NCBI GenBank assembly: GCA_025266875.1
Contig: JALLLT010000011.1
Coordinates: 434,001-498,000 of the forward strand
Length of the DNA: 64,000 nucleotides
DNA from: Fennellomyces sp. T-0311
Lineage: Eukaryota; Mucoromycota; Mucoromycetes; Mucorales; Lichtheimiaceae
Reading direction: 5' to 3'
Shown here in pieces: positions 35,201 through 47,185 of this stretch. Each line of letters opens with the position of its first letter. Positions within the stretch are counted from its first letter, which is position 1. The notes beneath the pieces are model-generated. The model ran no database searches. It was not told where the DNA came from and worked only from the letters and a program-made list of their open reading frames with translations. The position numbers and the translations under genes are program-made.

Positions 35201-37537
35201 TACGTATTGGGGAGGATACATATTATGTATGTTTTTTTTTAAAAAAAAATGCAAGCAATAGTTAAGCGTATGAGGTAGTCAATCGAAACGAGTTTGATTA
35301 TGGACGAATGAAGAGCATTTGACTGGAACCGGCATTGATAGAATCTTGGGCTGCTCGTTAATACAAGCCAGATCAAGAAACCTCATTTCATGCACCAATA
35401 TCTGTCTCTCTTTCTCTCTCTCTCAAGCACAGTACGCAAGTGTAGACGCGTTATTCCGCATTGAAGCAACTGGTGTTGCTCCAAAGGAGTATACATTCAA
35501 TTTTGGGAGGTTGGCTTACCTACCGGATACATTCACGGGTGGTGGCATCCACAATCAAACAACATTCTACAGTCACCAAACCATATACGTAGATCTGGTG
35601 AGCGCGCAAAGTCATCATACGACACTGTTGTTAGATGATCCTACCAAAAATAGTCATCAATGCTTCCTTATTTCGTATGCATTATAAAAAAAACGTATGA
35701 CTAGTGAAGTCTTTTGTGTTTTTACATTTTTGTTTAAAGGTATCTTTTTAGCACATCCATGACCATTAATGACTAGTTTTATTTATCCATAAAGACATAG
35801 CAAAGGATCATGCTGGATTGTTGTCCTTGCGTGTGGTTAAAATAGAAACAAGCAAAGACAAGGCCAAGTATTCGTGTATGATTTGCATCGCTTGATCTCT
35901 TGTCATAGAAAAAGGTCAGTGCACATATAAATTTATGATCCATGATTGAAAAGTTGCCTACGCGTTTCCGTTCATACGTAGTCAACGTATCCCAACATTC
36001 TCAAAGACCATTTTGGTAATTCAATCAATTCAAAAATAGGCGACTGCCTGCATTAAGAAAACAAAATATACTTTGTGTTTTCAGAGACTCCGTTAACTAC
36101 CTTTTTTTAGCCTTTGTATCGGTCGTTTTGATAAGCCTAATTAACAGGGCTGTTGCACAGGATACGGTACGTATATTGCAGCATAAAAGATCTTGATCAA
36201 CACTCCATTAAAAGATCCTAATTTTTTTACTACTTTTCACACGATAAAAATGGGGCCGGCTCATTTATTTGTCTTGGCACGATGTATCAGCTGTGGTCAA
36301 TGCTTTTCATGTCAAGCTGTAATCTCTCAAAACATTGTGTAACCTTGCAATGGTGAAACGTCCGGAACCTCCGACAGAAGCAGATCGCTCAGCCATAACG
36401 TGTCAAACGAAAAAAAAAGTTTATGCGTAGCTATTAATACCGGAAAGAAATAGCCAGGTCTCAACAATTGCTGTACTCACCACCGAATCATCGGCACAGA
36501 ATTATTTCGCTTCGCTATATATTTGAGTGATATGTGCTCATGCAACTACTCTGATAGCCTATACCGCTGAGGAAGTCATGGCTAATCAATTGAATAGATG
36601 AAATAAAGCCCAATTTGCGACATCCATTTATGCCAAGGACAAACAGCCAGCCATTACGATTAGTTCAAAAAAAGTTCGCTAATACCAAATAGGCGCTATC
36701 TAGTATTACATTGACACCATTATATAAATAGTCTAATGCCACTGAGAAAAAAAAAGAGCACATCGTAGATGTTACTTTATGTAGCCGTTTACATATAAAG
36801 GGCAGAGTTGAATTCCTGTTGAAGACTAGTCTACCGGAGAATCTGCTAATTATTGAAGCCGATCGCTAGTTGAATGACGTAAACGCTTATATAATTGCAT
36901 GTACTTCTGTAGAGACATGTGCTGACTAGCCGTAAAGGGGCCATGAGGCGAATAGTTGACGATAGGCTAACCTTGACTTTATGATTGATGTGCTATGGTA
37001 ATAAAAAAAAAGTGGGCACAATTATTTTTTAGATCAGGAAACAGAGCGATCTGGAACGGAGGTTCGGATCGTGCCTCTCCGATTCGCCGACCCATTAGTA
37101 TCGATTCTGGTTCTGGGCATACACACACACACATACACCGTGTGGAGAGAACGAGATAACGGCTTGCAAAATCAAAGGAGCATTGCAGAATATAAAACAG
37201 CACACGAGTCGTGGTGAACATAAACAACCATCGCAATCACGATGGTCGATCTCTGTTCGGAACCAATAGCCAAGATATGGGGATGTAAATATTTACGCAC
37301 TGCTGATGAGACGGATAAACCCAAAGAAATGAAGGGACGTATTTATAGGCAAAGAAAAGAAGTACAGAGCAACGTGCTCGATGCAGCAGTAATAATAGCT
37401 CTCTATGTGCCAGTAAACTCAGACGAGTGCCGCTTTTAGATTGATATTTGTTTCTCTTCGCGAAACAGCGCTTTTTCCCTCCCTTACTTTCCTTTTCTCT
37501 TTTCACCTTATTCCTTACCATCTCGGCCCGATCCATA
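32224..37537. other. Large gene-poor AT-rich region
   Basis: 5.3 kb, the longest gap in the window. It has many short frames. One at 35319-35687 plus continues from a CT microsatellite and reads plausibly protein-like (YTFNFGRLAYLPDTFTGGG), but no family was recognised. A T9-A9 palindrome sits at 35232-35249. No tRNA, no long direct or inverted repeats and no recognisable transposase were found. Confidence 0.45.
35405..35424. repeat. (CT)n microsatellite
   Basis: Imperfect CT run just before the unsupported open frame of the large gene-poor region. Confidence 0.75.
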
Positions 37538-38925
37538 ATGGCCTCCACCAAGAATGATGAAATCGGTCTGTCCGAGCGCGATGAAAGCAGCCAGTCCTTT
37601 CTGCCTAGTCCCGCAACACAGCGACAAGAGAGGAATCACCCTCTGGCGCTGATTGCGTCCGTTGTCATCTTTTACTTTGTCATCTCGCTCTCCGTTGTTT
37701 TCTTGAACAAGATCATTATGAGTGGCTCCGATTTCCCTTATGCCCTCTTTGTAACATGGTATCAGTTGGTCGTGGCTCTTGTCTTATTGCTCGGCTGGGC
37801 ACATCTTGGCAAAACGTAAGATATATAGTTGTGGGGGTTATCTATGGAAACGCGGCTAACGGTGGGCTTAGCAACCGGCTTTTCAGTATCATCCCACCTT
37901 ACGAATTCGACATTAACATTGCCAAGCGTGTGGCACCTTTGACTTTTGTCTACGTCATGATGCTCGCGTTGAACAACCTTTGCTTGAAATATGTTGAAGT
38001 CACCTTTTATCAGGTATAGGAAAAAGTGCACAACCTTTGGAAAGTTTGTGTTGGTTTTCTGATGGGAGAATGGGTAGGTGGCTCGTTCGTTGTCTATCAA
38101 TTTCACGATTCTTTTCACGTACCTGATCCTCGGCAAAACCACTTCTGCACCTGCATTGGTTGCCTGCGTCATTGTGTTCCTTGGATTTGCCATTGGTTCT
38201 TACGGTGAAATCAACTTTTCGTGGCCTGGCGTTTTCTATGGCGTTGGATCGTCGGCGTTTGTGGCCCTGTACGGCATTTATGTCCAAAAGACTCTGGCTG
38301 TCGTGGATAACAACCAATGGTAAGTGGTTTGCGTTGATGGTAAAAGAGGAAAAGAGACAGATGATAACGTCTAATAACAGGAAACTTCTTCACTACAACA
38401 CTACGCTTGCCATCATCTTCTTGTTCCCCTTGGTCGTGTTCTCCGGCGAATTGTACGAGATCTTAACCGTATCTGAAGCGATTTACGATTTTGGTTTCTG
38501 GATGCTGATGGTAACGTTTGGATTTACATGGATCAAGTAGTGTGCTCATCATCTGCGTTAGACCTTGACTGGTATCACAGGCTTTGGCATCAATATTGCC
38601 ATGTTCTTGCAAGTCAAATACACGTCTGCTTTGACAAACACGATTTGCGGTACTGCCAAGGTAACATGATAATAAAAAAAGGCGGGAGTTGAGCGGGCGA
38701 CTGATACATGAATGAAATTAGGCATGCGTCCAGACGATCCTTGCAGCAATGATCTTCAGGAACCCAATTTCCGATTTGGTAAGGCTTCGACTACGGTGAT
38801 TTTTTTAGTGGCGTGCGGTTAAATGGTTGTCTCTTTTTTAGAACGCTCTTGGCATTCTCCTTGCGCTGTTTGGCTCGGGCTATTATGGCTGGGTGCGGTA
38901 CCAGGAAAGACAGGCGAGAAGTTAA
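37538..38925 (+). CDS. Nucleotide-sugar transporter, GDP-fucose transporter-like (SLC35C)
   Basis: Seven exons: 37538-37815, 37872-38013, 38078-38319, 38381-38510, 38562-38660, 38722-38778, 38842-38925, 343 aa. A short polar N-terminus precedes about ten membrane segments (LIASVVIFYFVISLSVVFLN first). Diagnostic blocks include the helix-4 region APLTFVYVMMLALNNLCLKY, then VTFYQVARSLSINF (joined across the second intron), and ITGFGINIAMFLQVKYTSAL near the C-terminus, all as in the SLC35C1 GDP-fucose/GDP-mannose-type Golgi carriers. A C-terminal basic tail (RYQERQARS) follows the last helix. It lies first in a same-strand series with only 162 nt to the next coding start. Exact substrate is inferred from family only. 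Confidence 0.93.
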
Positions 38926-39087
38926 ATGTACTCTGGCAGTTAGATACTGTTATTTTCCCCATCGCTTGTAGATAAAGTTAGAAAAAATATCCGTGTATTG
39001 CGCGTTTTGTGTCACGTTTTGAACGCAAAACCATATATATATGCTGTTGCAGAAAGGCTATCGCCTGGCGCAATCTTTAACCCAACA

Positions 39088-40386
39088 ATGACCAAACCTA
39101 ACATTCCTACTCTTCGTGTATTTTTTTTCAATGAGCTGTTAATGTTGGTTGCTAATGTCCTTTTCATTGTCTTGATAGCTCAATAGCGGTTATGACATTC
39201 CAGTCATTGGCTTTGGTACCTTTGGTGGCCCACACGCTCCTGAGCAGGTGTATCCGGCTGTCAAGCACGCGCTCAAGGCCGGCTACACACACATCGACAC
39301 TGCCTTTGTCTGTAAGGAGCAAACTAGCCTTTCTTTGTTGTCACGGCTCACTGTTGACATGCAATAGACGAGACTGAAGAGGCGGTTGGCAAGGCAGTCG
39401 TGGAAAGCGGGATCGATCGCAAGGATCTGTTTATCACCACCAAGCTCTTTCAAAACTTCCACGCGCCAGAGCATGTGCGGCCTGCCTTTGATCGTTCGCT
39501 GGAGCTCCTCGGTATGGATTACGTGGACCTGTATCTGATGCACTGGCCGTTCGCATGGGAATTCCATGGCTATGAATTCGCGGACTTGCGAAAGAACAAA
39601 GACGAGAACGGATATCGTGCTAGGGTGCATATCCCCATCGTCGACACGTATCGCGCCATGGAGGAGTTGGTCAAGGCCGGAGTTGCCAAAAGTATTGGTA
39701 TGTCTGCTTGAGACCGTGTTACGTGTCATGTTTGGACGATTCATACTCCTTTTTGTTAGGCGTCTCCAATTTCACCATCCCGATGCTGGAGGAGATTCTC
39801 AGGGAGTGCGAGATTCCTCCTGCTGTCAATCAGGTCTCGCAATAGCTATTCGTGCGGTGTATCTTTTTTATTATATTGACGCTTTCTTATATAGATCGAG
39901 ATCCATCCTAGTCTCCCCCAGGAAGAAATGCTGGCATTCTGCAAGAAGAACGGCATTGTTTTGACAGCTTTTTCTCCTCTCGGAAACCCTGGCCACCGCG
40001 GCAAACCTGTCATGCTGGAGCATCCTGCCGTAAGTGCACGACTTACTAATCCGATAAAGATCTCTTATGACATACGCCTGATATAGGTTTTGAAAGCAGC
40101 TGAAAAGTACAACGCAACACCAGTTCAAGTGTTACTGAACTGGGCTGTCTCTCGCGGTTATGTCGTGATTCCCAAGTCGGTCACTCCCGAGCGCATCGAT
40201 GCCAACCTCGTCCAATTCAAGGTTGACGATGAAGATATTGAGGCGATTACCCGTATTGGACGCGAGCATCCTGTTCGTGTGTGGTAAGCTGGCCGTTTTA
40301 TTTTTGGAGAACCGGGAACTCACGATATCATTATCAGCTCTCCATTTAGAATGTTTGGACCTGAATTCAACATCTTTGACGAATAG
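39088..40386 (+). CDS. Aldo-keto reductase
   Basis: NADPH-dependent carbonyl reductase of the AKR superfamily. Seven exons: 39088-39117, 39179-39311, 39368-39697, 39760-39833, 39895-40029, 40087-40283, 40338-40386, 315 aa. Motifs follow the family order: GFGTFGG, HIDTAFVYETEEAVG with catalytic Asp and Tyr, KDLFITTKL with the Lys, LYLMHWPF with the His, GVSNFT, QIEIHP, and the cofactor block VIPKSVTPERIDAN. The last acceptor was placed at 40337, because using a later AG at 40348-40349 would create a stop at the junction. The C-terminus ends MFGPEFNIFDE. A closely similar copy starts at the right end of the window on the other strand. Confidence 0.95.
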
Positions 40387-40579
40387 AGATAACGTAGCAA
40401 CAACTACAAAGGGGATAAGGGGCTAGAAGATTAGCAATAAACACAGCTCTTTGTTGAGTGTCTTCCAATCATCCAAAGCTGACAAATCAAACAGATACAC
40501 TGCCCACTTTGGGGCCTGCCAAAACAAGGTGTTCTTTCAACGCGTTTCAGTTACTAGAGTTCCACTGACCACCCAACAG

Positions 40580-41572
40580 CGTAAAACGCGTCGCTTTCCA
40601 TGATTATGAGCGGAATGACGAATGCAACATTTACATTGAAGAGGTATGTTGACGGTTGCTAGGTGACGAGACGCGCTCATACCGAAGTGAAGGTTCTTGA
40701 CGCTGCGTACGGTTGTTATATTTGGCCTTCGGCACTGGTAATGAGTGATTATGTGTGGTACCATCGTGATGCGTTTGCCGATTGTACGGTTTTGGAGGTA
40801 AAGGGTGCCTCATTGCAAAAAAGAGCGTGCGCCTGATTTTATGACAGATTGGCGCAGGTAACACGGGCTTCATTAAAAGTAGACATGTCGTTTTGACAGA
40901 GACCAGGAACTTCTTTACCCTCTTTGGTTCTTGCAAAAACGAATCCATCGCAACGTCTCATCCTGTCTGATATACCCAGTATTCTTCCGGTGGTGCGCGG
41001 ATGCCTTCGACTAAACGATCTAGATGAATCAGCAAATGCCCTATGGATACGGGAGCTAGTATGGGGAGAGACGAGTACCGTGAGTCGGTTGATATCGGAT
41101 GTCGAGCATCAGTGGACCACCTCCATCGACTATATCCTGGGGAGCGATACATTTTATGATCCAGCAGGTGTGTGCGGTACATCAGATTCCATGACCATTG
41201 GAAACTAATGCGACGTTGGTGCAGATTTCGAGAAACTGTTAGTGACCGTGTCTTACATCATCCACCGCCATAACCCAAAATGCAAGTTTATAACCGCTTA
41301 TCAGGAACGCAGGTAAATAACGGACGACTTTGTCCTAGAGGATGGCGGATCTGATGCATTTTTATAGTGCAAAGCGAAGCATTCAGTATTTATTGGACAA
41401 GTGGGGTCTGCAATGCGCCATTATTCCACGCGAGTCTTTTGACTTTGACGAGTTCCGCTTTACCAGTGATGACGACATGATGGGTGATGAACAGGACCAT
41501 GCAGTTCCGCTAGTTAAAATGAATGCGGGCTCACTATCTAGTGTATTCATGCTGGTCATCTCCTCAAAGTAG
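40580..41572 (+). CDS. METTL23: METTL23-like SAM-dependent methyltransferase (start unresolved)
   Basis: Protein methyltransferase of family 16 (METTL21/23 group). Exons: 40580-40643, 40693-40797, 40848-40857, 40907-41167, 41225-41312, 41341-41572, at least 252 aa. Family blocks: EVLDAAYGCYIWPSALVMSD, VLEIGAGTSLPSLVLAKT (SAM motif I, split over three exons), ILGSDTFYDPADFEKLLVTV and the C-terminal LLDKWGLQCAIIPRESFDFD ending MLVISSK. The third exon is only 10 nt (ATTGGCGCAG). The most 5' exon recognised (ending NIYIEE) begins at an AG acceptor, and no in-frame ATG exists between it and the preceding gene, so the true start is unknown. Only 60 nt separate its stop from the next gene's ATG. Confidence 0.85.
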
Positions 41573-41632
41573 TACGTATCAAAATAAATTTTATGCCCTG
41601 ACCAGCTTTTGCAACTACGACACACGTTTGAC

Positions 41633-44357
41633 ATGGCATCAATCGCGACAGAAGTTACTGCCTGCATTACCATGGCACAGCCTTTCTTGCAAGGCTATCA
41701 TGAAAGAGGCGTGCCCAATGTCGATGCCATGGTTCGACGGAAACTAGGTGGCTGCATGGTATTGTTCGAACACGCAACAAATCTCGATCAAACGCGATCA
41801 TTAAGCTTTCCCAGTGCAGATTCAACCAGGTGACCAAATACATGGTGTCCTGGGAGGAAAGGAGTTTACAATCGTGATCAAGAGTATTCATGGTCCTGTG
41901 GACACACTGCCTCTCAAGATTGATCGCAAGGAGACAAAAGTTATAGTGGAGCCAACAAGTAACCAAACCTCAGCTATTCACAGCGATGAAGAATGGACTC
42001 AAAGCTTGACAACTATCATACGTATGTGCAAAGTATGCAGAAAAAACAACCTATAAAATGCTAATTTACTTTTTTTCCCAGAGAGCAGCTTCAGAGACGC
42101 CCAAGCTTTTAGAACGCTGGGTATGCCTATGGCTAAATCCATCCTCATCCATGGTGTAGCCGGTGTTGGCAAGGATACGTTGGTCAGGTAAGAGGATTTT
42201 TGACGTGATATGCTGCCATGGTTATCTAATTGTAATTTTTAGGAGTGTTTGCCAAAAACTCCAATGCCGTTTCTTGGATATCTCGATTCATGATTTGTTG
42301 CGACTCAAAGACGAGATCGACGAGCCCGAGTTTGTAAATTACAACCCCATACACTTGTCCGTGACAAAAGCTATCAAGCTGCAACCATCCATTGTCGTTG
42401 TGAAGCATTTGAATGCTCTTCAAACAGGTAAATTACACTACTACACGCACTGGCGATCCTGCTAACCGTTGTATAGTTGACAACGCAGCTGCACGCGACA
42501 AAGTGCTCCAGGTTCTGACAAATGAAATTGGTCGCATCAAAGATGATATGTCGGTAGGTGTGGAAATGGTACGAGGATTGCTGGATTAAAAGGTGAAAAT
42601 AGGTCTGCGTTATCGGCCTCGCACAAGAATTGAAAGATCTTCCAGACGCGTTGCGGAAAACAGATATCTTTAGCGAGCATCTACATTTGCCGGTCCCCAC
42701 AATGTATTGTTACAAAATGGTATGAGGATCCCGGCGAATGGTATTTAACGATAGTCAATTTTGTAGGCCACAGCGAACGCATATTGTACAGAATATCCTC
42801 AAAGATATCGCCCTCGAGCCTGTAAAAGAAGACCATAAAGAAAACCTGGACTATTATGCCACACAAATTGGGCTGGTGAGTAGAGGTTGATGAGGGCTGG
42901 TGTACCAATTCAGATGCCAACTCGTGCATTAGAGAACATCTGGATATGTTGCTCGTGATTTGAAGTCTCTATGTCGTACTGCAAAACACAAGTCAATGCG
43001 GGGGGATTTAGCAGACGAGCTTGCGAAACTTATTCTGAACAACGAAAGGTAAAGCTATGGAGATTTTTTATTCTGCTAGTTTGTTAATTGTACAAACATA
43101 GTAGAGATGCAACGCAATACGTTAAATGGACCGACTTTATATATGCCTTATCAGTGAGTCGTCCATCACAACAGATAGAAATTCAAACGGATTTGCCCAA
43201 ACGAGACTGGGCGGAACTTGGAGGGTAGGTGGTGTATGCTCATGTCAACACTCGCTTCAATGATAATCTCTCTTTAGATACGAAAAGATAAAGCGACGAA
43301 TCAAGCAAGCAACGCTGCTACCCTTGCTCGAACCACAAACATTTGCGCAGCTCGGCATAAAGCCACCATCTGGATTACTTCTTTATGGGCCGTCTGGTAT
43401 ACTATCAAAAAATAATATAAACTGCGTAAGTTACTAATAACCACGTATAGGATGCGGTAAAACAGCATTTGTTCAAGCTTTAGCAACCGAATCCATGATG
43501 AATGTTATGTGTATAAGAGGGTAATGATAGATATAGCTTCTATTTTTTGGCCACTAACGTCAGCTAATCATAGTCCAGAAATATTCTCGAAATATCTTGG
43601 AGAGACCGAAAGTAAAATTCGAAGAATATTTGCTACTGCAAAAAGGATCGCGCCCTGTATATTGTTTATAGATGAAATGGATGCAATCAGTGCACGCAGA
43701 GGTAACATATATTTGAAAACAGCTCTACAGTCGATAATTGACAACTTTATAGGATGGGAATCTGGTGAAAGTAGTGGTGGCATTAATGAGCGTGTGCTTA
43801 GTACACTTTTGAATGAAATGGATGGTGTCGAAGGCAGACAAGGAGTTATTGTTATCGGGTGCACAAACCAGCCGGATCAGATTGATGACGCGATATTACG
43901 CCCAGGTAACTTGTTTAACAATGTATGGACTTGTTTTTTTCATCATAATAACTTTAATTACTCTCAGGTCGTTTGGATCAACTCATCTACATGGGGTTAC
44001 CGGATAAAGATGATCGCAAGGATATTATTAAAGCACTTATGCACAAAATGGCCATTAGCCCGGATATTGATGTTGACTTACTAAGTGATGCAACGGAATT
44101 GTGCACAGGTGCTGATATAGAAAATGTGTTCCGGTAAGTTATCAAAGGCGAATTCAAGCAGGATTGATGTTTCTAAACAACAGATTAGTGAGGCTGGTAC
44201 GGCTGCATTGCGCAGGGATATCAACACCCGTTCAATTATTCAGGAAGACTTGCGCGAGTCTTTGCACTCGATATCTGAACGCGCGATTTACCGTGTAGTT
44301 CATGAAGGATCGCTAGAAACTTATGAACGATTCAATAAAGCCCATCGCATTGAGTAA
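41633..44357 (+). CDS. AFG2/SPATA5L1-like double AAA+ ATPase
   Basis: Fifteen exons in phase: 41633-41747, 41815-42021, 42082-42187, 42243-42427, 42477-42553, 42603-42703, 42767-42875, 42933-43048, 43102-43224, 43278-43396, 43451-43520, 43574-43701, 43753-43905, 43968-44133, 44189-44357, 647 aa. An N-terminal domain (VQIQPGDQIHGVLGGKEFTI) precedes a degenerate first AAA module with a near-Walker-A GVAGVGKDT but no acidic Walker B (PSIVVVKHLNAL). The second module is intact: GPSGCGKT, LFIDEMDAISARRG, ERVLSTLLNEMDGVEG and ILRPGRLDQLIYMG. Order and C-terminus resemble AFG2B/SPATA5L1, which acts in cytoplasmic ribosome maturation. PEX6-like proteins share the dead-D1 layout and are the main alternative. 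Confidence 0.83.
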
Positions 44358-45809
44358 CGTTTTCACTGTGATATACGCATATAGAAACATATGATTAAAA
44401 ATGCATAAGTATACATAGTGCAGAAAGTTTACAATTGGCTGTCATACGTTCAGAAGATACAGCTGTCTTTGATACACAGGTGGGAGGTACTTTGATATAA
44501 ATATCATACAGTAATATACTGATGAATGAGGTCTACTGTCGATGAGGCAATGGTTCGCACTCTACAAGGGAACCCGGCATTTTTGCACCGGTACTTTTCA
44601 GAAAAGGCAATGCTAAATCCGGTGCGCTGCTGCTTTATAGGAAGTCAAATACGCACTTTCCTCATATGGCGTTATTGAGTGTGACTTGAATCCGATGTTG
44701 ACGTCTTTGTGAAGCGAAATCGATATTAAATGAAAGATCTACGTGTCAGGAATACGAAAAGTTTACTTGTAGTGATTAAAGTGCTACCCTGACTACGGAC
44801 TTTTTGCGTCCGGAATTTTCGGACATCTTTCTCCGACAGTCTGTGCAAGTCATTTGTCGTTATACTATGGCACATACCTGAACTGATGAGTTAAGGGATT
44901 GTCGTGTCTGTGCTATCGTTACAGGATCCTATGTAATCAGTGGAGCGATTAGTAATCAGCGCAACGATAAATAATCCACGTTAAGTGCAGTGAGGCGCTA
45001 TACTGAGCAGTGACAGTACGCTTTAGATCATACTCTTTCGTCGATCTCGAATATTTTATATAGTTACTGCGGAAATAGTTAAGCACGTGATCAATTCGTT
45101 GCAATATGTATGTAGCAAGTTCCCCAATCTTCATGCCAAATAAGTTAAATTTGTATGACAAAAGTTGCCAATAGAGCCACTACTACGGCCTTAACTTCGG
45201 ATGTGCGTAAGTGCCAAAGACTTGATTGGCATTGTCGCAGCTTTTGCTTGTGGATGAAAATAATCTGAACTCGTCGTTGAAACTACTTTCATCGCGCTTG
45301 AATCAGTATGGTATCACTTTTGTTCCATATTATTGAACACCTTACGCCAACAAACATTAATATAACTCTAGATCATGCAAAAGCACTAAGCACACAATTC
45401 GGGTCAGTTTCGTTTTGTCATGTACCATTATATTGATCTTGTAGTAACACCAAGCTTTCTGTTAGAATATATATATATTTCTTTATTCATGAGATTACGC
45501 TAACAATCCGTCGGATGGTATAGCACAACAATACAGATATAGTCAAAATGGTAACAGTGTTACCGTGACGGCAGGCGCTTGTTCAGACGACACCTAAATA
45601 TCGGTCAGCAATAGTGTATATAAAGTTCATTGCTATGGATCAATATCATCGGAAGCACCTTTTGCTCAATAAAGTGCCAATGCATCAAAAACTATTGCGC
45701 AAACGGATGAGTCACCAATCAATTGGGTGGTGACTGTCGATCTTTTATAAAGCGCCTGATCAAGGTTGTGGAGATTGTTGACCACTTCTGACAGATCCTT
45801 CAAACAAAT
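44358..45809. other. Gene-poor region
   Basis: 1.45 kb, AT-rich, with short frames only. It holds the 3' end of the AAA gene and the promoter of chorismate synthase. No repeat or RNA gene recognised. Confidence 0.5.
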
Positions 45810-47185
45810 ATGAGCAGCTTTGGCAAACTCTTCCGTGTCACAACTTACGGTGAATCGCACTGCAAAGGTGTTGGTGCCATTGTTGATGGTGTACCACCCG
45901 GAATGCAATTGACTGAAGGGGATATCCAGCCCCAGCTGTCCCGCAGACGACCTGGCCAGAGCAAACTGACAACGCCGGTAACATATGAAGCGTCGTTGGG
46001 TACATGGGCAGTTAAAAAGTAACAGCATGGTTTTCATTAGCGTAATGAGAAGGACAAGGTGACAATCATGTCTGGTACCGAGTACGGCATTACACTTGGC
46101 ACCCCGATTGGTCTCCAAGTTCCCAATGAAGATCAGCGACCACACGATTACAGCGAGACCGATATCTACCCTCGACCCTCGCATGCTGATTATACCTACC
46201 TCCAAAAGTATGGCGTCAAAGCGTCGTCTGGTGGCGGCCGTGCGTCTGCGCGCGAGACTATCGGTCGTGTTGCTGCCGGTGCTATTGCCGAGAAGTATCT
46301 CAAGGAAGCCTATGGTGTTGAGATTGTTGCCTTTGTATCCAGCGTTGGCAAGGTTGCCATGCCCTTTATCCGCGAACTGGAAGACACCGACTCGGTCAAG
46401 CCAGAATTCTATGACTTTTTAAATACCATTTCCCGTGAAGATGTTGATGCCGACATCACTCGGTGTCCCGATGCGGCCACTGCCGAGGGTATGAAGGAGG
46501 TAATTCGCAGCAGTTGAGCGGGTAGAAGGGTGTGGATGGTAACAAGCGTCAACATGCGATAGGTTATCACACAAAAGTCGCTTGAAAAGGATTCGATTGG
46601 TGGCACCGTTACCTGCGTGATCCGTAACTGCCCTATTGGTCTTGGTGAGCCATGCTTTGACAAGCTGGAAGCATTGTTGGCCCATGCCATGCTTTCCATC
46701 CCGGCCACTAAGGGCTTCGAGTTCGGCTCAGGCTTCAATGGCACCCGTATGGCTGGCAACGTTCACAATGATCCTTTCATTCGTCTGGAAAATGGCCGCT
46801 TCGCCACAACCACAAACTACTCTGGTGGCGTCCAGGGTGGCATCTCCAACGGCGAGAACATTTACTTCCGTGTTGCATTCAAGCCCCCAGCTACCATTTC
46901 TCAGGACCAGCAAACCGCTTCGTATGATGGTGTCACTGGTACTTTGGCTGCTCGTGGCCGCCATGACCCCTGTGTTGTGTCCCGAGCTGTGCCTATTGTT
47001 GAAGCCATGGCTTCGCTTGCGATCATTGAGTATGTGTATACCATGTCGAAGAATGCACATAATCTAATTATCTATCTTTCTCTAGTGCTGCCTTGCAACA
47101 AGAGGCACGCAAGGCGGCGTTGTCGCGCCTGCCATCCGTCGATATCCACCACTCGCTTCTTGGCAAGCCACCAGGCTCCCAGTAA
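45810..47185 (+). CDS. ARO2: Chorismate synthase
   Basis: Last shikimate-pathway enzyme, converting 5-enolpyruvylshikimate 3-phosphate to chorismate with reduced FMN. Four exons: 45810-45977, 46041-46499, 46563-47029, 47086-47185, 397 aa. All three signatures are present: [18 protein letters not shown] with the essential His near the N-terminus, [20 protein letters not shown] with the Arg-rich active site, and [20 protein letters not shown] with the catalytic His near the C-terminus. Fungal enzymes are often bifunctional with an internal NADPH-dependent flavin reductase activity; sequence alone does not show this. The C-terminal exon encodes a short helix ending GKPPGSQ. Confidence 0.97.
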
